Under the pieces are notes generated by a model, which worked only from the letters and a program-made list of their open reading frames with translations, searched no databases and was not told where the DNA came from. A DNA stretch of 64,000 bases from contig NZ_CP039691.1 in NCBI RefSeq assembly GCF_005145045.1, positions 386,001 to 450,000 on the forward strand, read 5' to 3'. The DNA is from Agrobacterium larrymoorei (GTDB lineage: Bacteria > Pseudomonadota > Alphaproteobacteria > Rhizobiales > Rhizobiaceae). Of the stretch, positions 36,085 to 45,815 are shown in pieces (the stretch's first letter is position 1; each line of letters opens with the position of its first letter). Position numbers and translations under genes: made by a program.

Positions 36085-36725
36085 TCCCAGATGCCCTCCA
36101 CGCCTGCGAAGCCGGTCATGCGCAAAGCCTTCGCATTGTCCAGCCCGAGCGGCTGATGGGTTGCCGCGATGACCATGCCGCCTCGGCCGAGATGCTCTTT
36201 GACCAGCCCGGTGAACATCTGGTCTGCCTGCGCATCGAGTGCCGCCGTCGGTTCATCCAGTATCCAGATTGGTCGCCACGCGACAAGCAGCTTGGCCATT
36301 GCGAATCGCCGCTGCTGGCCAGCGGAAAGATAGCCGAAGGGCAGGTGCGTGATGCCGGAGAGCCCGACGACCTCGGCGGCTTCTTCGACCGAAAGCGCAT
36401 GACCTGCATTGAAATTGCCCAGAAAACTCTTCCAGAAAGACAGGTTTTCGTTGACCGTGAGTTCCTGCTTCATGGCATTGCGGTGGCCGAGATAGTGGCT
36501 GGCCTCTGCGGGACGAGCGCCCTGTTCAACTCCTTTGCCGGCTATCTTTACGGTGCCGCGTTCAGCGGTCATGAGGCCTGCAATGACGCGCAAAAGGGTG
36601 GATTTTCCAGAGCCGTTCGGTCCAGTCAGAAGCAGTGCTTCTCCATTAGTTAACTGGAGGGAAACATTCATGAATATAAAATCCTCGCCCCGTCTGGCGC
36701 CAAGATTTTCTGCTATCAAATGCAC
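36081..36725 (-). CDS. ccmA: Cytochrome c biogenesis ATP-binding protein CcmA
   Basis: A 214-residue ABC ATPase that releases haem-loaded CcmE from CcmC. Walker A GPNGSGKST, signature LSAGQQRR (alanine in place of the usual second Gly, as in other CcmA), Walker B WILDEPTAALD, switch His in ATHQPLG. Start GTG at 36725 with GAGG upstream; no ATG fits. First gene of the ccm run, facing away from acnA across 274 bases that hold an AT-rich inverted repeat (TCGAT/ATCGA near 36755-36775). Confidence 0.95.
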   Translation of the reverse strand: MHLIAENLGARRGEDFIFMNVSLQLTNGEALLLTGPNGSGKSTLLRVIAGLMTAERGTVKIAGKGVEQGARPAEASHYLGHRNAMKQELTVNENLSFWKSFLGNFNAGHALSVEEAAEVVGLSGITHLPFGYLSAGQQRRFAMAKLLVAWRPIWILDEPTAALDAQADQMFTGLVKEHLGRGGMVIAATHQPLGLDNAKALRMTGFAGVEGIWE

Positions 36726-36999
36726 TCTCTGGCCTCGTTTAAGATTTTAATCATCTCGATCGAAAAAAAATCGATTTAGGTCGTCTGTTGGTCTGGCACG
36801 TTTCGGGGAAATTATCTATATGGGTCTCAACCACGCCAGCGGTCGGCGTGATCATCATATAGCGCCGGACCTGCAGGTTGTGACAAGCAACCTCTCGTGC
36901 GGACAGCGGAAATGACCGTACCCGCATCCTGATGTGCATGATAGTGCATAGGTGTCCGCACGCGCGTGTTGGCTATCAGAGGAAGCGGGGTTTATAACC

Positions 37000-39693
37000 G
37001 TGGCTAAATCTCTCGACAGTTTCAATTGTCGTTCAGTTCTCACCGTCGATGGTAAGGACTATGTCTATTACAGCCTTCCGAAGGCGGAAGCGAACGGCCT
37101 GAAGGGCGTCGCCAACCTGCCGTACTCCATGAAGGTTCTCCTCGAAAACCTTCTGCGCAACGAAGATGGCCGTTCGGTAACGAAGTCGGACATCGAAGCC
37201 GTTGCTGCATGGCTGGAGAACAAGGGTCTCAAGGAAGCTGAAATCGCTTATCGCCCCGCACGCGTTCTGATGCAGGACTTCACCGGCGTTCCGGCAGTTG
37301 TCGACCTCGCCGCCATGCGCGACGGCATCAAGGCACTCGGTGGCGATCCTGAAAAGATCAACCCGCTCGTTCCCGTCGATCTCGTCATCGACCACTCGGT
37401 CATCGTCGACGAATTCGGCAATCCGAACGCATTTGCCCGCAACGTGGAGCTGGAATACCAGCGCAACGGTGAGCGCTACCGCTTCCTGAAGTGGGGCCAG
37501 CAGGCGTTCAAGAACTTCCGCGTCGTTCCTCCGGGCACCGGCATCTGTCACCAGGTGAACTTCGAATATCTCGGCCAGACCGTCTGGACGAAGGATGAGG
37601 ATGGCGAGACAACCGCTTATCCGGATACATGCGTCGGCACCGACAGCCACACGACCATGATCAACGGCCTCGGCGTTCTGGGCTGGGGCGTTGGCGGTAT
37701 CGAAGCCGAAGCTGCCATGCTCGGCCAGCCGGTCTCCATGCTTCTGCCGGAAGTCGTCGGCTTCAAGCTGACGGGCACGCTGAAGGAAGGCGTCACCGCG
37801 ACCGACCTCGTTCTGACCGTCGTTCAGATGCTGCGCAAGAAGGGCGTCGTTTCCAAGTTCGTAGAGTTCTTCGGTCCCGGCCTCGACACGCTGCCTGTTG
37901 CAGACCGTGCAACCATCGGCAACATGGGCCCGGAATATGGCGCGACCTGCGGCTTCTTCCCGGTCGATGCAGCAACCGTCGGCTATCTCAACATGTCCGG
38001 TCGCACCAAGGACCGTATCGCACTGGTCGAAGCCTATTCCAAGGCTCAGGGCATGTGGCGTGACAATGACGGTTCGCAGCTCGTCTTCACCGACACGCTG
38101 GAACTGGATCTCGGCGACGTCGTACCGTCCATGGCTGGCCCGAAGCGTCCGGAAGGCCGCCTGCCGCTCGAAACCATCGCGCCCAACTTCGCGACGGCTC
38201 TCGAAAACGACTACAAGAAGCCGGGTCAGCTGAGCAACCGTTACGCGGTTGAAGGCGAAAGCTACGATCTGGGTCACGGCGATGTGGCAATTGCCGCCAT
38301 CACCTCCTGCACCAACACTTCCAACCCATCGGTTCTGATCGCTGCCGGTCTTCTGGCCCGTAACGCGGTTGCCAAGGGCCTGAAGTCCAAGCCGTGGGTG
38401 AAGACCTCGCTTGCACCTGGATCTCAGGTCGTTGGTGAATATCTCGAGAAATCCGGTCTCCAGAAGGAACTCGACGCTCTCGGCTTCAACCTGGTCGGTT
38501 TCGGCTGCACGACCTGCATCGGTAACTCCGGCCCGCTGCCTGCGCCGATTTCCAAGACGATCAACGACAAGGGTCTGATCACGGCTGGCGTTCTTTCCGG
38601 CAACCGTAACTTCGAAGGCCGTATCTCTCCTGACGTTCAGGCGAACTACCTCGCTTCTCCGCCGCTGGTCGTTGCTTATGCTCTGGCCGGTACGGTTCAG
38701 GCCGACCTGACCAAGGAACCGCTCGGTGAAGACCGTGACGGCAACCCTGTCTACCTGAAGGACATCTGGCCTTCTTCTGCGGAAGTGCAGGAGTTCATCC
38801 AGAAATACGTGACCCGCGAACTGTTCGAAACCAAATATGCGGACGTGTTCAAGGGCGACGAAAACTGGCAGGCTGTTCAGGTTCCGGCGGGTCAGACCTA
38901 CGCCTGGGACGATCAGTCCACTTACGTTCAGAACCCGCCTTACTTCGTTGGCATGGGCAAGAGCGGCTCCGGTCTCAAGGATATCAAGGGCGCGCGCGTC
39001 CTCGGTCTCTTCGGCGACAAGATCACCACCGACCACATTTCTCCGGCCGGTTCGATCAAGGCTGCTTCCCCGGCTGGTGAATATCTGACGGACAACGGCG
39101 TGGCCGTTGCGGACTTCAACCAGTACGGCACACGCCGTGGCAACCATGAAGTCATGATGCGCGGCACCTTCGCCAATATCCGCATCCGCAACCACATGCT
39201 TGGGCCGAACGGTAAGGAAGGTGGTTACACCATCCATTATCCATCTAAGGAAGAGATGTCGATTTACGACGCCGCCATGAAGTACAAGGAAGAGGGCGTT
39301 CCGCTCGTCATCTTTGCAGGCGTTGAATATGGCAACGGTTCTTCCCGTGACTGGGCGGCGAAGGGCACCAACCTGCTCGGCGTAAAGGCCGTCATCTCGC
39401 AGTCCTTCGAGCGTATTCACCGCTCGAACCTCGTCGGCATGGGTGTCGTTCCGTTCACGCTGCCTGAAGGCACGACCTGGGCCAGCCTTAACCTGAAGGG
39501 CGACGAAACCGTCACCATCGAAGGTCTCGAAGGCGATATCAAGCCGCGCGAAACCAAGATTGCCAAGATCACTTACGGCGACGGCACGGTGAAGGAAGTT
39601 CCGCTTCTTTGCCGCATCGATACGCTGGACGAAGTGACCTACATGAACAATGGCGGCATTCTCCAGACCGTTCTTCGCGATCTGGCTGCCTGA
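37000..39693 (+). CDS. acnA: Aconitate hydratase A
   Basis: An 897-residue [4Fe-4S] enzyme isomerising citrate to isocitrate in the TCA cycle. Cluster ligands are Cys437 (SCTNTSNP), Cys503 and Cys506 ([11 protein letters not shown]). Other landmarks: [13 protein letters not shown], the [14 protein letters not shown] loop and the C-terminal swivel domain with [10 protein letters not shown]. Start GTG at 37000 gives the family N-terminus; AGGAAG lies about 16 bases upstream, a little far. Codons are strongly biased to C-ending forms, as expected for high expression. Terminator at 39711. Confidence 0.97.
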   Translation: MAKSLDSFNCRSVLTVDGKDYVYYSLPKAEANGLKGVANLPYSMKVLLENLLRNEDGRSVTKSDIEAVAAWLENKGLKEAEIAYRPARVLMQDFTGVPAVVDLAAMRDGIKALGGDPEKINPLVPVDLVIDHSVIVDEFGNPNAFARNVELEYQRNGERYRFLKWGQQAFKNFRVVPPGTGICHQVNFEYLGQTVWTKDEDGETTAYPDTCVGTDSHTTMINGLGVLGWGVGGIEAEAAMLGQPVSMLLPEVVGFKLTGTLKEGVTATDLVLTVVQMLRKKGVVSKFVEFFGPGLDTLPVADRATIGNMGPEYGATCGFFPVDAATVGYLNMSGRTKDRIALVEAYSKAQGMWRDNDGSQLVFTDTLELDLGDVVPSMAGPKRPEGRLPLETIAPNFATALENDYKKPGQLSNRYAVEGESYDLGHGDVAIAAITSCTNTSNPSVLIAAGLLARNAVAKGLKSKPWVKTSLAPGSQVVGEYLEKSGLQKELDALGFNLVGFGCTTCIGNSGPLPAPISKTINDKGLITAGVLSGNRNFEGRISPDVQANYLASPPLVVAYALAGTVQADLTKEPLGEDRDGNPVYLKDIWPSSAEVQEFIQKYVTRELFETKYADVFKGDENWQAVQVPAGQTYAWDDQSTYVQNPPYFVGMGKSGSGLKDIKGARVLGLFGDKITTDHISPAGSIKAASPAGEYLTDNGVAVADFNQYGTRRGNHEVMMRGTFANIRIRNHMLGPNGKEGGYTIHYPSKEEMSIYDAAMKYKEEGVPLVIFAGVEYGNGSSRDWAAKGTNLLGVKAVISQSFERIHRSNLVGMGVVPFTLPEGTTWASLNLKGDETVTIEGLEGDIKPRETKIAKITYGDGTVKEVPLLCRIDTLDEVTYMNNGGILQTVLRDLAA

Positions 39694-39710
39694 TCATTCA
39701 TTTGACGACA

Positions 39711-39740
39711 AAAAACGCCGGGAGCTATCCCGGCGTTTTT
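39711..39740 (+). terminator. Intrinsic terminator of acnA
   Basis: AAAAACGCCGGGA and TCCCGGCGTTTTT pair around GCTA. A T-run follows; 17 bases after the stop. Near-symmetrical, so it could act on both strands. Confidence 0.92.
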
Positions 39741-39923
39741 GCGTGCGGTGGTTTAGCCTGAGACGCGCACAGCTCAGCTATTGCAGCGTGATCTAATGTG
39801 ATCACCCTCACCCCATCGTGACTTTCTCTTGAACAAGCTTCGGGGCTATTTTCCGCCTTGCGTCCCGACATAGATTGATTGCATCAATGGTCTGGATTGG
39901 CATCCAGACAAGGGTTCTCGTAA

Positions 39924-40703
39924 ATGCCGCAGAAATTTCGGCCGCCGATATCAGGGCTTTTCAGAAACAGACCTCGGACGGTCGGTCTTTCGCTATGCGT
40001 GCTTGGCGTGCTGTTCGGGCATTCCGCTTACGCGCAGGAAAAACTGAAAGGCGTTGTCGAACTCTTCACATCGCAAGGCTGTGCATCGTGCCCGCCTGCT
40101 GATGCCACATTGCGCAAGCTCATTCAGAACGGCGATGTCGTTGGCTTGTCCTACCATGTCGATTACTGGAATTATCTAGGTTGGGCGGATTCGCTCGCCT
40201 CCAAAGAAAATACCGAGCGGCAATATGGTTACGCCAAAGCGCTCGGTCGCAACAATGTCTATACGCCGCAGGCGGTGGTGAACGGGCGCGACCATGTGAA
40301 GGGTGCGGACCTCCAGTCGATCTACAAGCGCCTTGATGACTTCAAACAGGCGGGCGAGGGGCTCAACGTTCCCGTGGACACCAAGCGCGTCGGCGATGAA
40401 ATCGAAATCGATATCGGTGCCGGACAAGGCAAGGCCGATGTCGTGGTGGCCTATTTCACGCGCGAGCAGGTGGTCGACGTCCAGAAGGGCGAAAATCAGG
40501 GTAAGAAGATTTCCTACTGGCACAGCGTCTACGACGTTCAGACCGTCAGCATGTGGGATGGCACTGCGATGACCGTCAAACTTCCTGCCAGTGTGATGAG
40601 CAAGGCGAAATCGGGCGGATGCGCAGTTCTTCTGCAGACTACGGATGCATCGGGCAACCCTTCGGCCATCGTCGGCGCGAATGTTCTGATGCAAGCTGAG
40701 TGA
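39924..40703 (+). CDS. DUF1223 family thioredoxin-fold secreted protein
   Basis: A 259-residue exported protein: signal peptide with hydrophobic 20-33 and cleavage near SAYA-Q (residue 37), then a thioredoxin-like fold with VVELFTSQGCASCPPAD (Cys53 and Cys56, a CxxC pair), LSYHVDYWNYLGW and the VYTPQAVVNG stretch. The domain is widespread in alphaproteobacteria with no settled role; the CxxC suggests thiol-disulfide work in the periplasm. An inverted repeat GTCTGGA/TCCAGAC (39890-39909) lies just before the start. Confidence 0.85.
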   Translation: MPQKFRPPISGLFRNRPRTVGLSLCVLGVLFGHSAYAQEKLKGVVELFTSQGCASCPPADATLRKLIQNGDVVGLSYHVDYWNYLGWADSLASKENTERQYGYAKALGRNNVYTPQAVVNGRDHVKGADLQSIYKRLDDFKQAGEGLNVPVDTKRVGDEIEIDIGAGQGKADVVVAYFTREQVVDVQKGENQGKKISYWHSVYDVQTVSMWDGTAMTVKLPASVMSKAKSGGCAVLLQTTDASGNPSAIVGANVLMQAE

Positions 40704-40733
40704 GTGAAGTTCCCTGCGAAAGCTGGGGGAGAT

Positions 40734-40808
40734 CCGGTCCGGGCATTGGGGGCTGGGGGTAAAGGGTCAATGCACCGGACCGGGTCATCTTGGTGCCTAG
40801 GCATCAAT
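40734..40808 (+). other. Tandem inverted repeats after the DUF1223 gene
   Basis: CCGGTCCGGGCATTG (40734-40748) pairs with CAATGCACCGGACCGG (40768-40783) with one bulge, a 15-base stem. Directly after it TTGGTGCCTAGGCATCAA (40791-40808) is a palindrome but for one pair. No T-run follows. Possibly a rho-independent 3' end of unusual form or a repeat. Confidence 0.5.
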
Positions 40809-40996
40809 TGACAATAGCAATATTCCATCGAATTCGGGCCATGATTTGTCCGAAATACGGCATTTGCACCTTTCTGACCTGCCTAAATTATTACCGCCAT
40901 TCTGGTTTTTTCGGCGCGATATGCGGGCTTGCAATTTCAGCCGGGCAGGGACAGACTGTCTTGCAAACGTCATAAGCAGTTGAGCGAGGTTGCCTG

Positions 40997-41389
40997 ATGA
41001 CCGATCAGCCGGATTTGCACCGTGCACATTCTTCACCACGGGAAGGCTCAACAGTCGTCGATCTCCGGGAATATAAACAGAGCAAGGACCCACTGCCGGT
41101 CACGTTTCACCGGCGGGAGCTGGATGCCATTTTGCGCATCTATGGGCGCATGGTGGGCGAGGGTGAATGGCGCGATTATGCCATCGACCATATGAAGGAC
41201 AAGGCAGTCTTTTCCGTATTCAAGCGCTCCGGCGAAATGCCGCTTTTCAGGATCGAGAAGAATCCCAAGCTGGCCGCCAAGCAGGGCGCTTACTGCGTAA
41301 TCAACACGGATGGCCGCATTCTGAAGCGCGGCCACGAATTGCCGCAGGTGCTGCGGGTTTTCGACAAGGTGCTGAAGCTGGTCGATTGA
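40997..41389 (+). CDS. DUF2794 family protein
   Basis: A 130-residue soluble protein with VVDLREYKQSKDPLPVTFHRREL near residue 20, then RIYGRMVGEGEWRDYAID and a C-terminal LPQVLRVFDKVLKLV. This matches an uncharacterised family of small alphaproteobacterial proteins. GAGG is 8 bases before the ATG. No domain of known function; the basic and aromatic pattern gives no sure hint. Confidence 0.82.
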   Translation: MTDQPDLHRAHSSPREGSTVVDLREYKQSKDPLPVTFHRRELDAILRIYGRMVGEGEWRDYAIDHMKDKAVFSVFKRSGEMPLFRIEKNPKLAAKQGAYCVINTDGRILKRGHELPQVLRVFDKVLKLVD

Positions 41390-41423
41390 CCCAGTCGAGA
41401 GTGTAGCGATGTAGGGATACAAA

Positions 41424-41446
41424 AAAGGCGGCCATTGGCCGCCTTT
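41424..41446 (-). terminator. Terminator between convergent DUF2794 and BI-1 genes
   Basis: AAAGGCGGCC and GGCCGCCTTT flank ATT, nearly perfect. The T-run is on the minus-strand side, so it chiefly ends the BI-1 family gene, but the stem may also serve the plus strand. Confidence 0.9.
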
Positions 41447-41467
41447 CGCATGTGATGTTCCAGACTA

Positions 41468-42205
41468 TTAGTCGTCCCGGTTTCCGAGGAACTGAAGAAG
41501 GAACATGAACAGGTTGATGAAGTCGAGGTAAAGGGTCAGGGCGCCCATGATGGCCTTGCGGCCGGCAACCACGACGTCGTCACCATCGAAGTACATTTCC
41601 TTGATCTTCTGGGTGTCGTAGGCCGTCAGGCCTGCGAAGATCAGAACACCGATTGCGGAGATCGCAAAGCCCATTGCAGAAGACTGCAGGAAGATGTTGA
41701 CGATCGACGCGATGATCAGGCCGAAGAGACCCATGATCAGGAACGAACCCATGCCCGACAGGTCCTTCTTCGTCGTGTAGCCGTAAAGCGACAGCGCGCC
41801 GAAGGAAGCAGCGGTGATGAAGAACGTCTGAACGATGCTCTGGCCGGTGAAGACCAGGAAGATGGACGACAGCGAGATACCCATCAGGGCGGCGTAGCCC
41901 CAGAAGGTCGCCTGCGCTGCGGGAACGCTCATCTTCTGAATGCGGAAGCTAAGGAAGAATACCAGTGCCAGCGGGGCGAACATGACGACCCAACGCAGCG
42001 GGGACGCATAGAGAAGCTGTGCGAATGCTGGATTGGAAACCGCCAGAGTATATGTGCCGAACGAAGCCACACCGGTAATGACCAGTGCAAGCGCCATGAG
42101 GTTATAAACCCTCAGCATGTAGGAGCGAAGACCTTCATCGATCATCGCACCAGATTGTACACGGCCCTGGGCCATGCGGTTCTGGTAGTTGTTGAAGTCA
42201 GCCAT
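41468..42205 (-). CDS. BAX inhibitor-1/YccA (TMBIM) family membrane protein
   Basis: A 245-residue inner-membrane protein with seven hydrophobic segments after a 25-residue polar start. Family marks: MLRVYNLMALALVITG at the first segment and GLTAYDTQKIKEMY followed by the aspartate-containing last segment (LTLYLDFINLFMFLL). Members act as calcium or proton leak channels or interact with FtsH. GAGGAAAC precedes the ATG, and a two-stem leader RNA lies before that, so expression is probably controlled in the 5' leader. Confidence 0.93.
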   Translation of the reverse strand: MADFNNYQNRMAQGRVQSGAMIDEGLRSYMLRVYNLMALALVITGVASFGTYTLAVSNPAFAQLLYASPLRWVVMFAPLALVFFLSFRIQKMSVPAAQATFWGYAALMGISLSSIFLVFTGQSIVQTFFITAASFGALSLYGYTTKKDLSGMGSFLIMGLFGLIIASIVNIFLQSSAMGFAISAIGVLIFAGLTAYDTQKIKEMYFDGDDVVVAGRKAIMGALTLYLDFINLFMFLLQFLGNRDD

Positions 42206-42219
42206 TGTTTCCTCTTTTG

Positions 42220-42290
42220 AGCTCCGAAATACCTACGGTGTCGGGATATGACCGTCTCGCGGAGTATATCCCAGGCGCCGCTGCGGAGCT
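42220..42290 (-). ncRNA. ybhL-type structured leader RNA
   Basis: On the minus strand AGCTCCG (42284-42290) pairs with CGGAGCT (42220-42226) and encloses a second stem GGGATAT/ATATCCC (42243-42272). It ends 14 bases before the BI-1 family gene, whose E. coli relative is ybhL. A conserved ybhL leader motif of this kind was reported for Rhizobiales; the ligand or trigger is unknown. I recognise it from position and architecture, not from an alignment. Confidence 0.7.
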
Positions 42291-42308
42291 ACAGCAAGCC
42301 TATCGAAG

Positions 42309-42337
42309 AATATGAGACGATCCCATCGCAGTTACAA
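42309..42337 (-). promoter_or_regulatory. Candidate promoter of the BI-1 gene
   Basis: Minus strand TTGTAA (42332-42337), 17 bases, then CATATT (42309-42314). The start of transcription would fall a few bases before the leader RNA. Confidence 0.4.
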
Positions 42338-42471
42338 GACCTTCAAACGGCGAAAAAACACCGTATGCGCGAAAAGCGATAACGTTTTTGGGATCATTAC
42401 CAAGATTTAATCGCAAAAGTTAAGTGGCGCACAACTTTTCCGGTCGTAGCGCCTTTGGCCTCTTGCGCAGG

Positions 42472-45021
42472 TTATTCTCCGGCCTGTCGAAGAACCGGGG
42501 CGGCCTTCTGGCCGAGAATGCGCCATGTGCCGATGAGACCGATGCCGACCGTCATTACCAGTGCAACGACAAGTGTACCGATTGCGACGTCCGGCAGGAA
42601 GCTGGACGGCAGTTTCATGATACGGGCAATCACGAACCATGCCGAGACGCCTCCGGCAAAAAGAGCGAAGACAGCGGTGGCGAGCCCCAGCATCATATAT
42701 TCATAGGAGAAGGCGCGGATCAGCATGGAGCGCGTTCCACCAAGCGTCTTGAGAATGACGGCGTCGTGGGTGCGCGCGCGGTTTCCGGCGGCGAGCGCTC
42801 CCGCCAGCACGAGAACGGAGGCGACAAGCGCGACTGCCGCTGCGGCTCGGATGGCCGTTGCAAGCTGACCGACAAGCCGGTCCACGACATCGAGCGCGTC
42901 TTTTACGCGAACGCTGGTAATCGTCGGATAGGCGTTGGTAACGCTTCTAAGGATTTCGCCTTCCTGTGCGGGCGTGGCGGAGGGGTCTGCAAGGGTCGCG
43001 AGCCAGGCATGCGGTGCGCCGCGGAAGGTGTTGGGGGAGAAGACCATGACGAAGTTTATGGAAAGCGATTGCCACTGAACGTCGCGCAGATTGGCAATTT
43101 TGGCCGTTATGCTGCGGCCAAGAACGTTGACGGTAACGGTGTCGCCGATCTTGAGCCCAAGCTCGCCCGCCTCCTCGGCAGCGAAAGAAACGAGCGGTTC
43201 ACCGGTGTAATCCTTGTCCCACCAGCTTCCTTGGGTCAGCTTGGCATTGTCTGGCAGGTCCTGCGCATAGGTGATGCCGCGATCTCCGCGCAAGACCCAC
43301 CGACCTGACGAGGGAACGTCCATCTTGCTGACATCCTGACCGTTCAACGCCAGAATTCTTCCGCGCAGCATGGGCACTTCCGTCAACGTGCCTTCCGGTG
43401 CCTCGCGTTTGACGAGGTCTCGAAAGCCATCGCGCTCGTTACCCTGAATATCGACAAAGAAGAAGTTGGGCGCCCGCTCCGGCAGGGTGGCCGTCAACTC
43501 CCGGCGAAGATTGCCATCGATGAGCGTCAGTGTGACAAGCAGGGTAAGGCCAAGGCCCAGCGAAAGAACGACGGAGGGCGTTAGCGCGCCGGGCCGATGG
43601 ATATTGCCGATGGCAAGGCGCACGGCTGCGGAATGAACGCGGGGACTGCGTTTGGCAATCGCCTTGATGCCCCATGCAACAAGGCGCAGAACGACGAATG
43701 CAAAAGCGATTGCCGCAAGGAAAACCGAGGCGATGAAGCGATCTTCCGCGGAGAAAATTGCCAATCCTGCGAGAGCGGCAAGCAGGGCCGCGGTTGCGGC
43801 AAGATAAGGCCAGGATGGCAGCTTGTTTTCCTCAAAGCCCTGCTCGCGAAAGAGAGCGGTCGCCGGAACTTCACGCGCCTGCCCGAGTGGCAGAATTGCG
43901 AAAGCAAGCGTGGTGAGGAGACCGAAGATCGCCGCCAGTGAAAGCGCGGAAGGATAGAAGGCCAGCTCCTTCGGAACCGGAAGAACGCCTTCGAGAAACT
44001 GCATGGCGATAAGCGGGGCAATGGCACCGAGCGTCAGGCCGATGGCAATGCCGACGCAGGCAATGAAGGCGATCTGGAACAGATAGGTCATCGTTACGAC
44101 GCTGGCCGGCGCGCCGAGGCACTTCAACGAGGCAATCGTGGTGCGCTTGGAATCCAGAAAGGCCCGCACGGCATTGGCAACACCGACACCGCCGACGATA
44201 AGGGCCGTAAGGCCGACGAGGGTCAGAAACTGGGAGAAGCGATTGACGTTTTCGGTCAGCGAGGGTGCTGCCCGGTCGCTTGTTCTGATCGACCAGCCTG
44301 CATTGGGAAATTCGCGGTTCGTATCGGCAATGATCGTCGCGCGCTTGGCGGGATCGTTCAGGCGCACCTTATAGGCATGTTCCACCAGACTGCCCGTCTG
44401 GATGAGGCCAGACGCGGCCAGCGCACCGCGGCTGAGAAGAAGGCGCGGGGCAAAACCGAAGCCATCCGACAGCGCATCCGGTTCGGTGACAATCGTCCCC
44501 ATGAGTTTGAGGCGCGCATTGCCCAGAAGCAGTTCATCGCCGATCTTGATGCCAAGGCGCTCAAGCAGCATGGGTGCGGCGACGGCGCCGAAGCTTTCGC
44601 CCTGTTTCGCCAGGAGTTGCGGCAGGGGCAGGGCGGGATCGGATACGAAATTGCCATAGAGCGGATAGGCGTTATCGACTGCCTTGACCTCTGCCAGCGT
44701 TTGCTGCGAGCCATCCTCAAGTCGTGCCATGGAGCGGAGGCCGTCCGACAGCGCGACTTGACCCAGCCCGTCGATATAGGCGCGCTCCTCGGCGGGTGCC
44801 TCGCGGTTGCGCAATTCGAAGCGGACATCGCCCGCAAGGATCGACTGGCCTTCGCTAGCGATGGCGCTGGTAACGGCTTTGGAAACCGAATTGACCGCCG
44901 CAATGGCGCCCGTGCCAAGCGCGATACAGGCAAGGAAGATGTAAAAGCCGCTGAGGCCTCCACGAATTTCACGACGCGCCAGCCGCAGCGCATTTTTAAT
45001 GTGCAGGGGTGAAGGGATCAT
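42472..45021 (-). CDS. FtsX-like ABC transporter permease, YbbP type
   Basis: An 849-residue protein with an N-terminal membrane segment (about 25-45), a large periplasmic domain, a central block of membrane segments with two FtsX domains (about 265-375 and 720-840), and further helices between. This layout is that of YbbP, the permease of a MacB-like mechanotransmission ABC system thought to handle lipids or lipoprotein-like cargo in the envelope. Overlaps ybbA by four bases. The ybbA-ybbP-tesA grouping repeats that of E. coli, with tesA divergent. Confidence 0.9.
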   Translation of the reverse strand: MIPSPLHIKNALRLARREIRGGLSGFYIFLACIALGTGAIAAVNSVSKAVTSAIASEGQSILAGDVRFELRNREAPAEERAYIDGLGQVALSDGLRSMARLEDGSQQTLAEVKAVDNAYPLYGNFVSDPALPLPQLLAKQGESFGAVAAPMLLERLGIKIGDELLLGNARLKLMGTIVTEPDALSDGFGFAPRLLLSRGALAASGLIQTGSLVEHAYKVRLNDPAKRATIIADTNREFPNAGWSIRTSDRAAPSLTENVNRFSQFLTLVGLTALIVGGVGVANAVRAFLDSKRTTIASLKCLGAPASVVTMTYLFQIAFIACVGIAIGLTLGAIAPLIAMQFLEGVLPVPKELAFYPSALSLAAIFGLLTTLAFAILPLGQAREVPATALFREQGFEENKLPSWPYLAATAALLAALAGLAIFSAEDRFIASVFLAAIAFAFVVLRLVAWGIKAIAKRSPRVHSAAVRLAIGNIHRPGALTPSVVLSLGLGLTLLVTLTLIDGNLRRELTATLPERAPNFFFVDIQGNERDGFRDLVKREAPEGTLTEVPMLRGRILALNGQDVSKMDVPSSGRWVLRGDRGITYAQDLPDNAKLTQGSWWDKDYTGEPLVSFAAEEAGELGLKIGDTVTVNVLGRSITAKIANLRDVQWQSLSINFVMVFSPNTFRGAPHAWLATLADPSATPAQEGEILRSVTNAYPTITSVRVKDALDVVDRLVGQLATAIRAAAAVALVASVLVLAGALAAGNRARTHDAVILKTLGGTRSMLIRAFSYEYMMLGLATAVFALFAGGVSAWFVIARIMKLPSSFLPDVAIGTLVVALVMTVGIGLIGTWRILGQKAAPVLRQAGE

Positions 45022-45731
45022 GCCACCACCGCCTGCTTGGCGGCGGCGGTCAGTCCGCTATCTCCCTCTATTTCCCCGGAGCGAACCTTGATCTGGCGAG
45101 AGCATCGGGCAGCAAGCGACGTGTCGTGCGTGACGAGGATCATCGTCATGCCGCGCTCTGCCTGCTTGGAAAACAGGAGGTCGGCAATCTGCTTGCCGGT
45201 ATCTGTGTCGAGGTTGCCCGTCGGCTCGTCGGCAATCAGCACGGCAGGCGAGGGCGCGAGCGCCCGGGCAATCGCCACGCGCTGCTGCTCACCGCCGGAT
45301 AGCTGCCCCGGATAGTGGTTGAGACGTTGACCGAGGCCGACAGCAGTCAGTTCCCGCTCGGCAATTTCGAAGGCATTGGGCACATTGGCGAGTTCCAGAG
45401 GAACGGCCACGTTCTCCAGAGCGGTCATATTGGCGATCAGGTGAAACGACTGGAAGACTATGCCGATATTCTTGCCGCGAAAATCGGCCAGAGCGTCCTC
45501 GCCAAGCTTGTGAAGTTCCGTTCCCGCAATCGTGATCTCACCGCTATCGAGCCTTTCCAGGCCAGCCAGAACCATCAGCAGGGTGGACTTGCCGGAGCCT
45601 GAAGGCCCAACGATACCGACTGCTTCGCCCTCCGAAATGGTAAGGTCGATGGTCTTTAGAACATGAACGGAAGCTGCTGCATTGCCCAGGGTCAGATCGG
45701 CCTTATTCAGCTTGATGATGCTTTTCGTCAC
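45018..45731 (-). CDS. ABC transporter ATP-binding protein, YbbA type
   Basis: A 237-residue ATPase of the LolD/MacB branch: Walker [11 protein letters not shown]-loop FQSFHLI, signature LSGGEQQR, Walker B LIADEPTGNLD, switch His VTHDTSL. Start GTG at 45731 with AGGAACG upstream. The GNLDT motif is typical of this branch. Works with the overlapping permease. Faces tesA over an 84-base shared upstream region. Confidence 0.93.
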   Translation of the reverse strand: MTKSIIKLNKADLTLGNAAASVHVLKTIDLTISEGEAVGIVGPSGSGKSTLLMVLAGLERLDSGEITIAGTELHKLGEDALADFRGKNIGIVFQSFHLIANMTALENVAVPLELANVPNAFEIAERELTAVGLGQRLNHYPGQLSGGEQQRVAIARALAPSPAVLIADEPTGNLDTDTGKQIADLLFSKQAERGMTMILVTHDTSLAARCSRQIKVRSGEIEGDSGLTAAAKQAVVA

Positions 45732-45815
45732 GTTCGGCGTTCCTATATAGAGAAAAGAGCAATCGGGATTTCTGGCGAAACCTTCAAGATTGGCTCACAA
45801 ATTAGGAAGGCTGGT

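Noticed and set aside
37033..39420. A 795-codon open frame antisense to acnA
   Set aside because: It mirrors the codon bias of acnA (few stop codons arise on the opposite strand of GC-rich biased genes). It has no recognisable domain, and acnA is complete.
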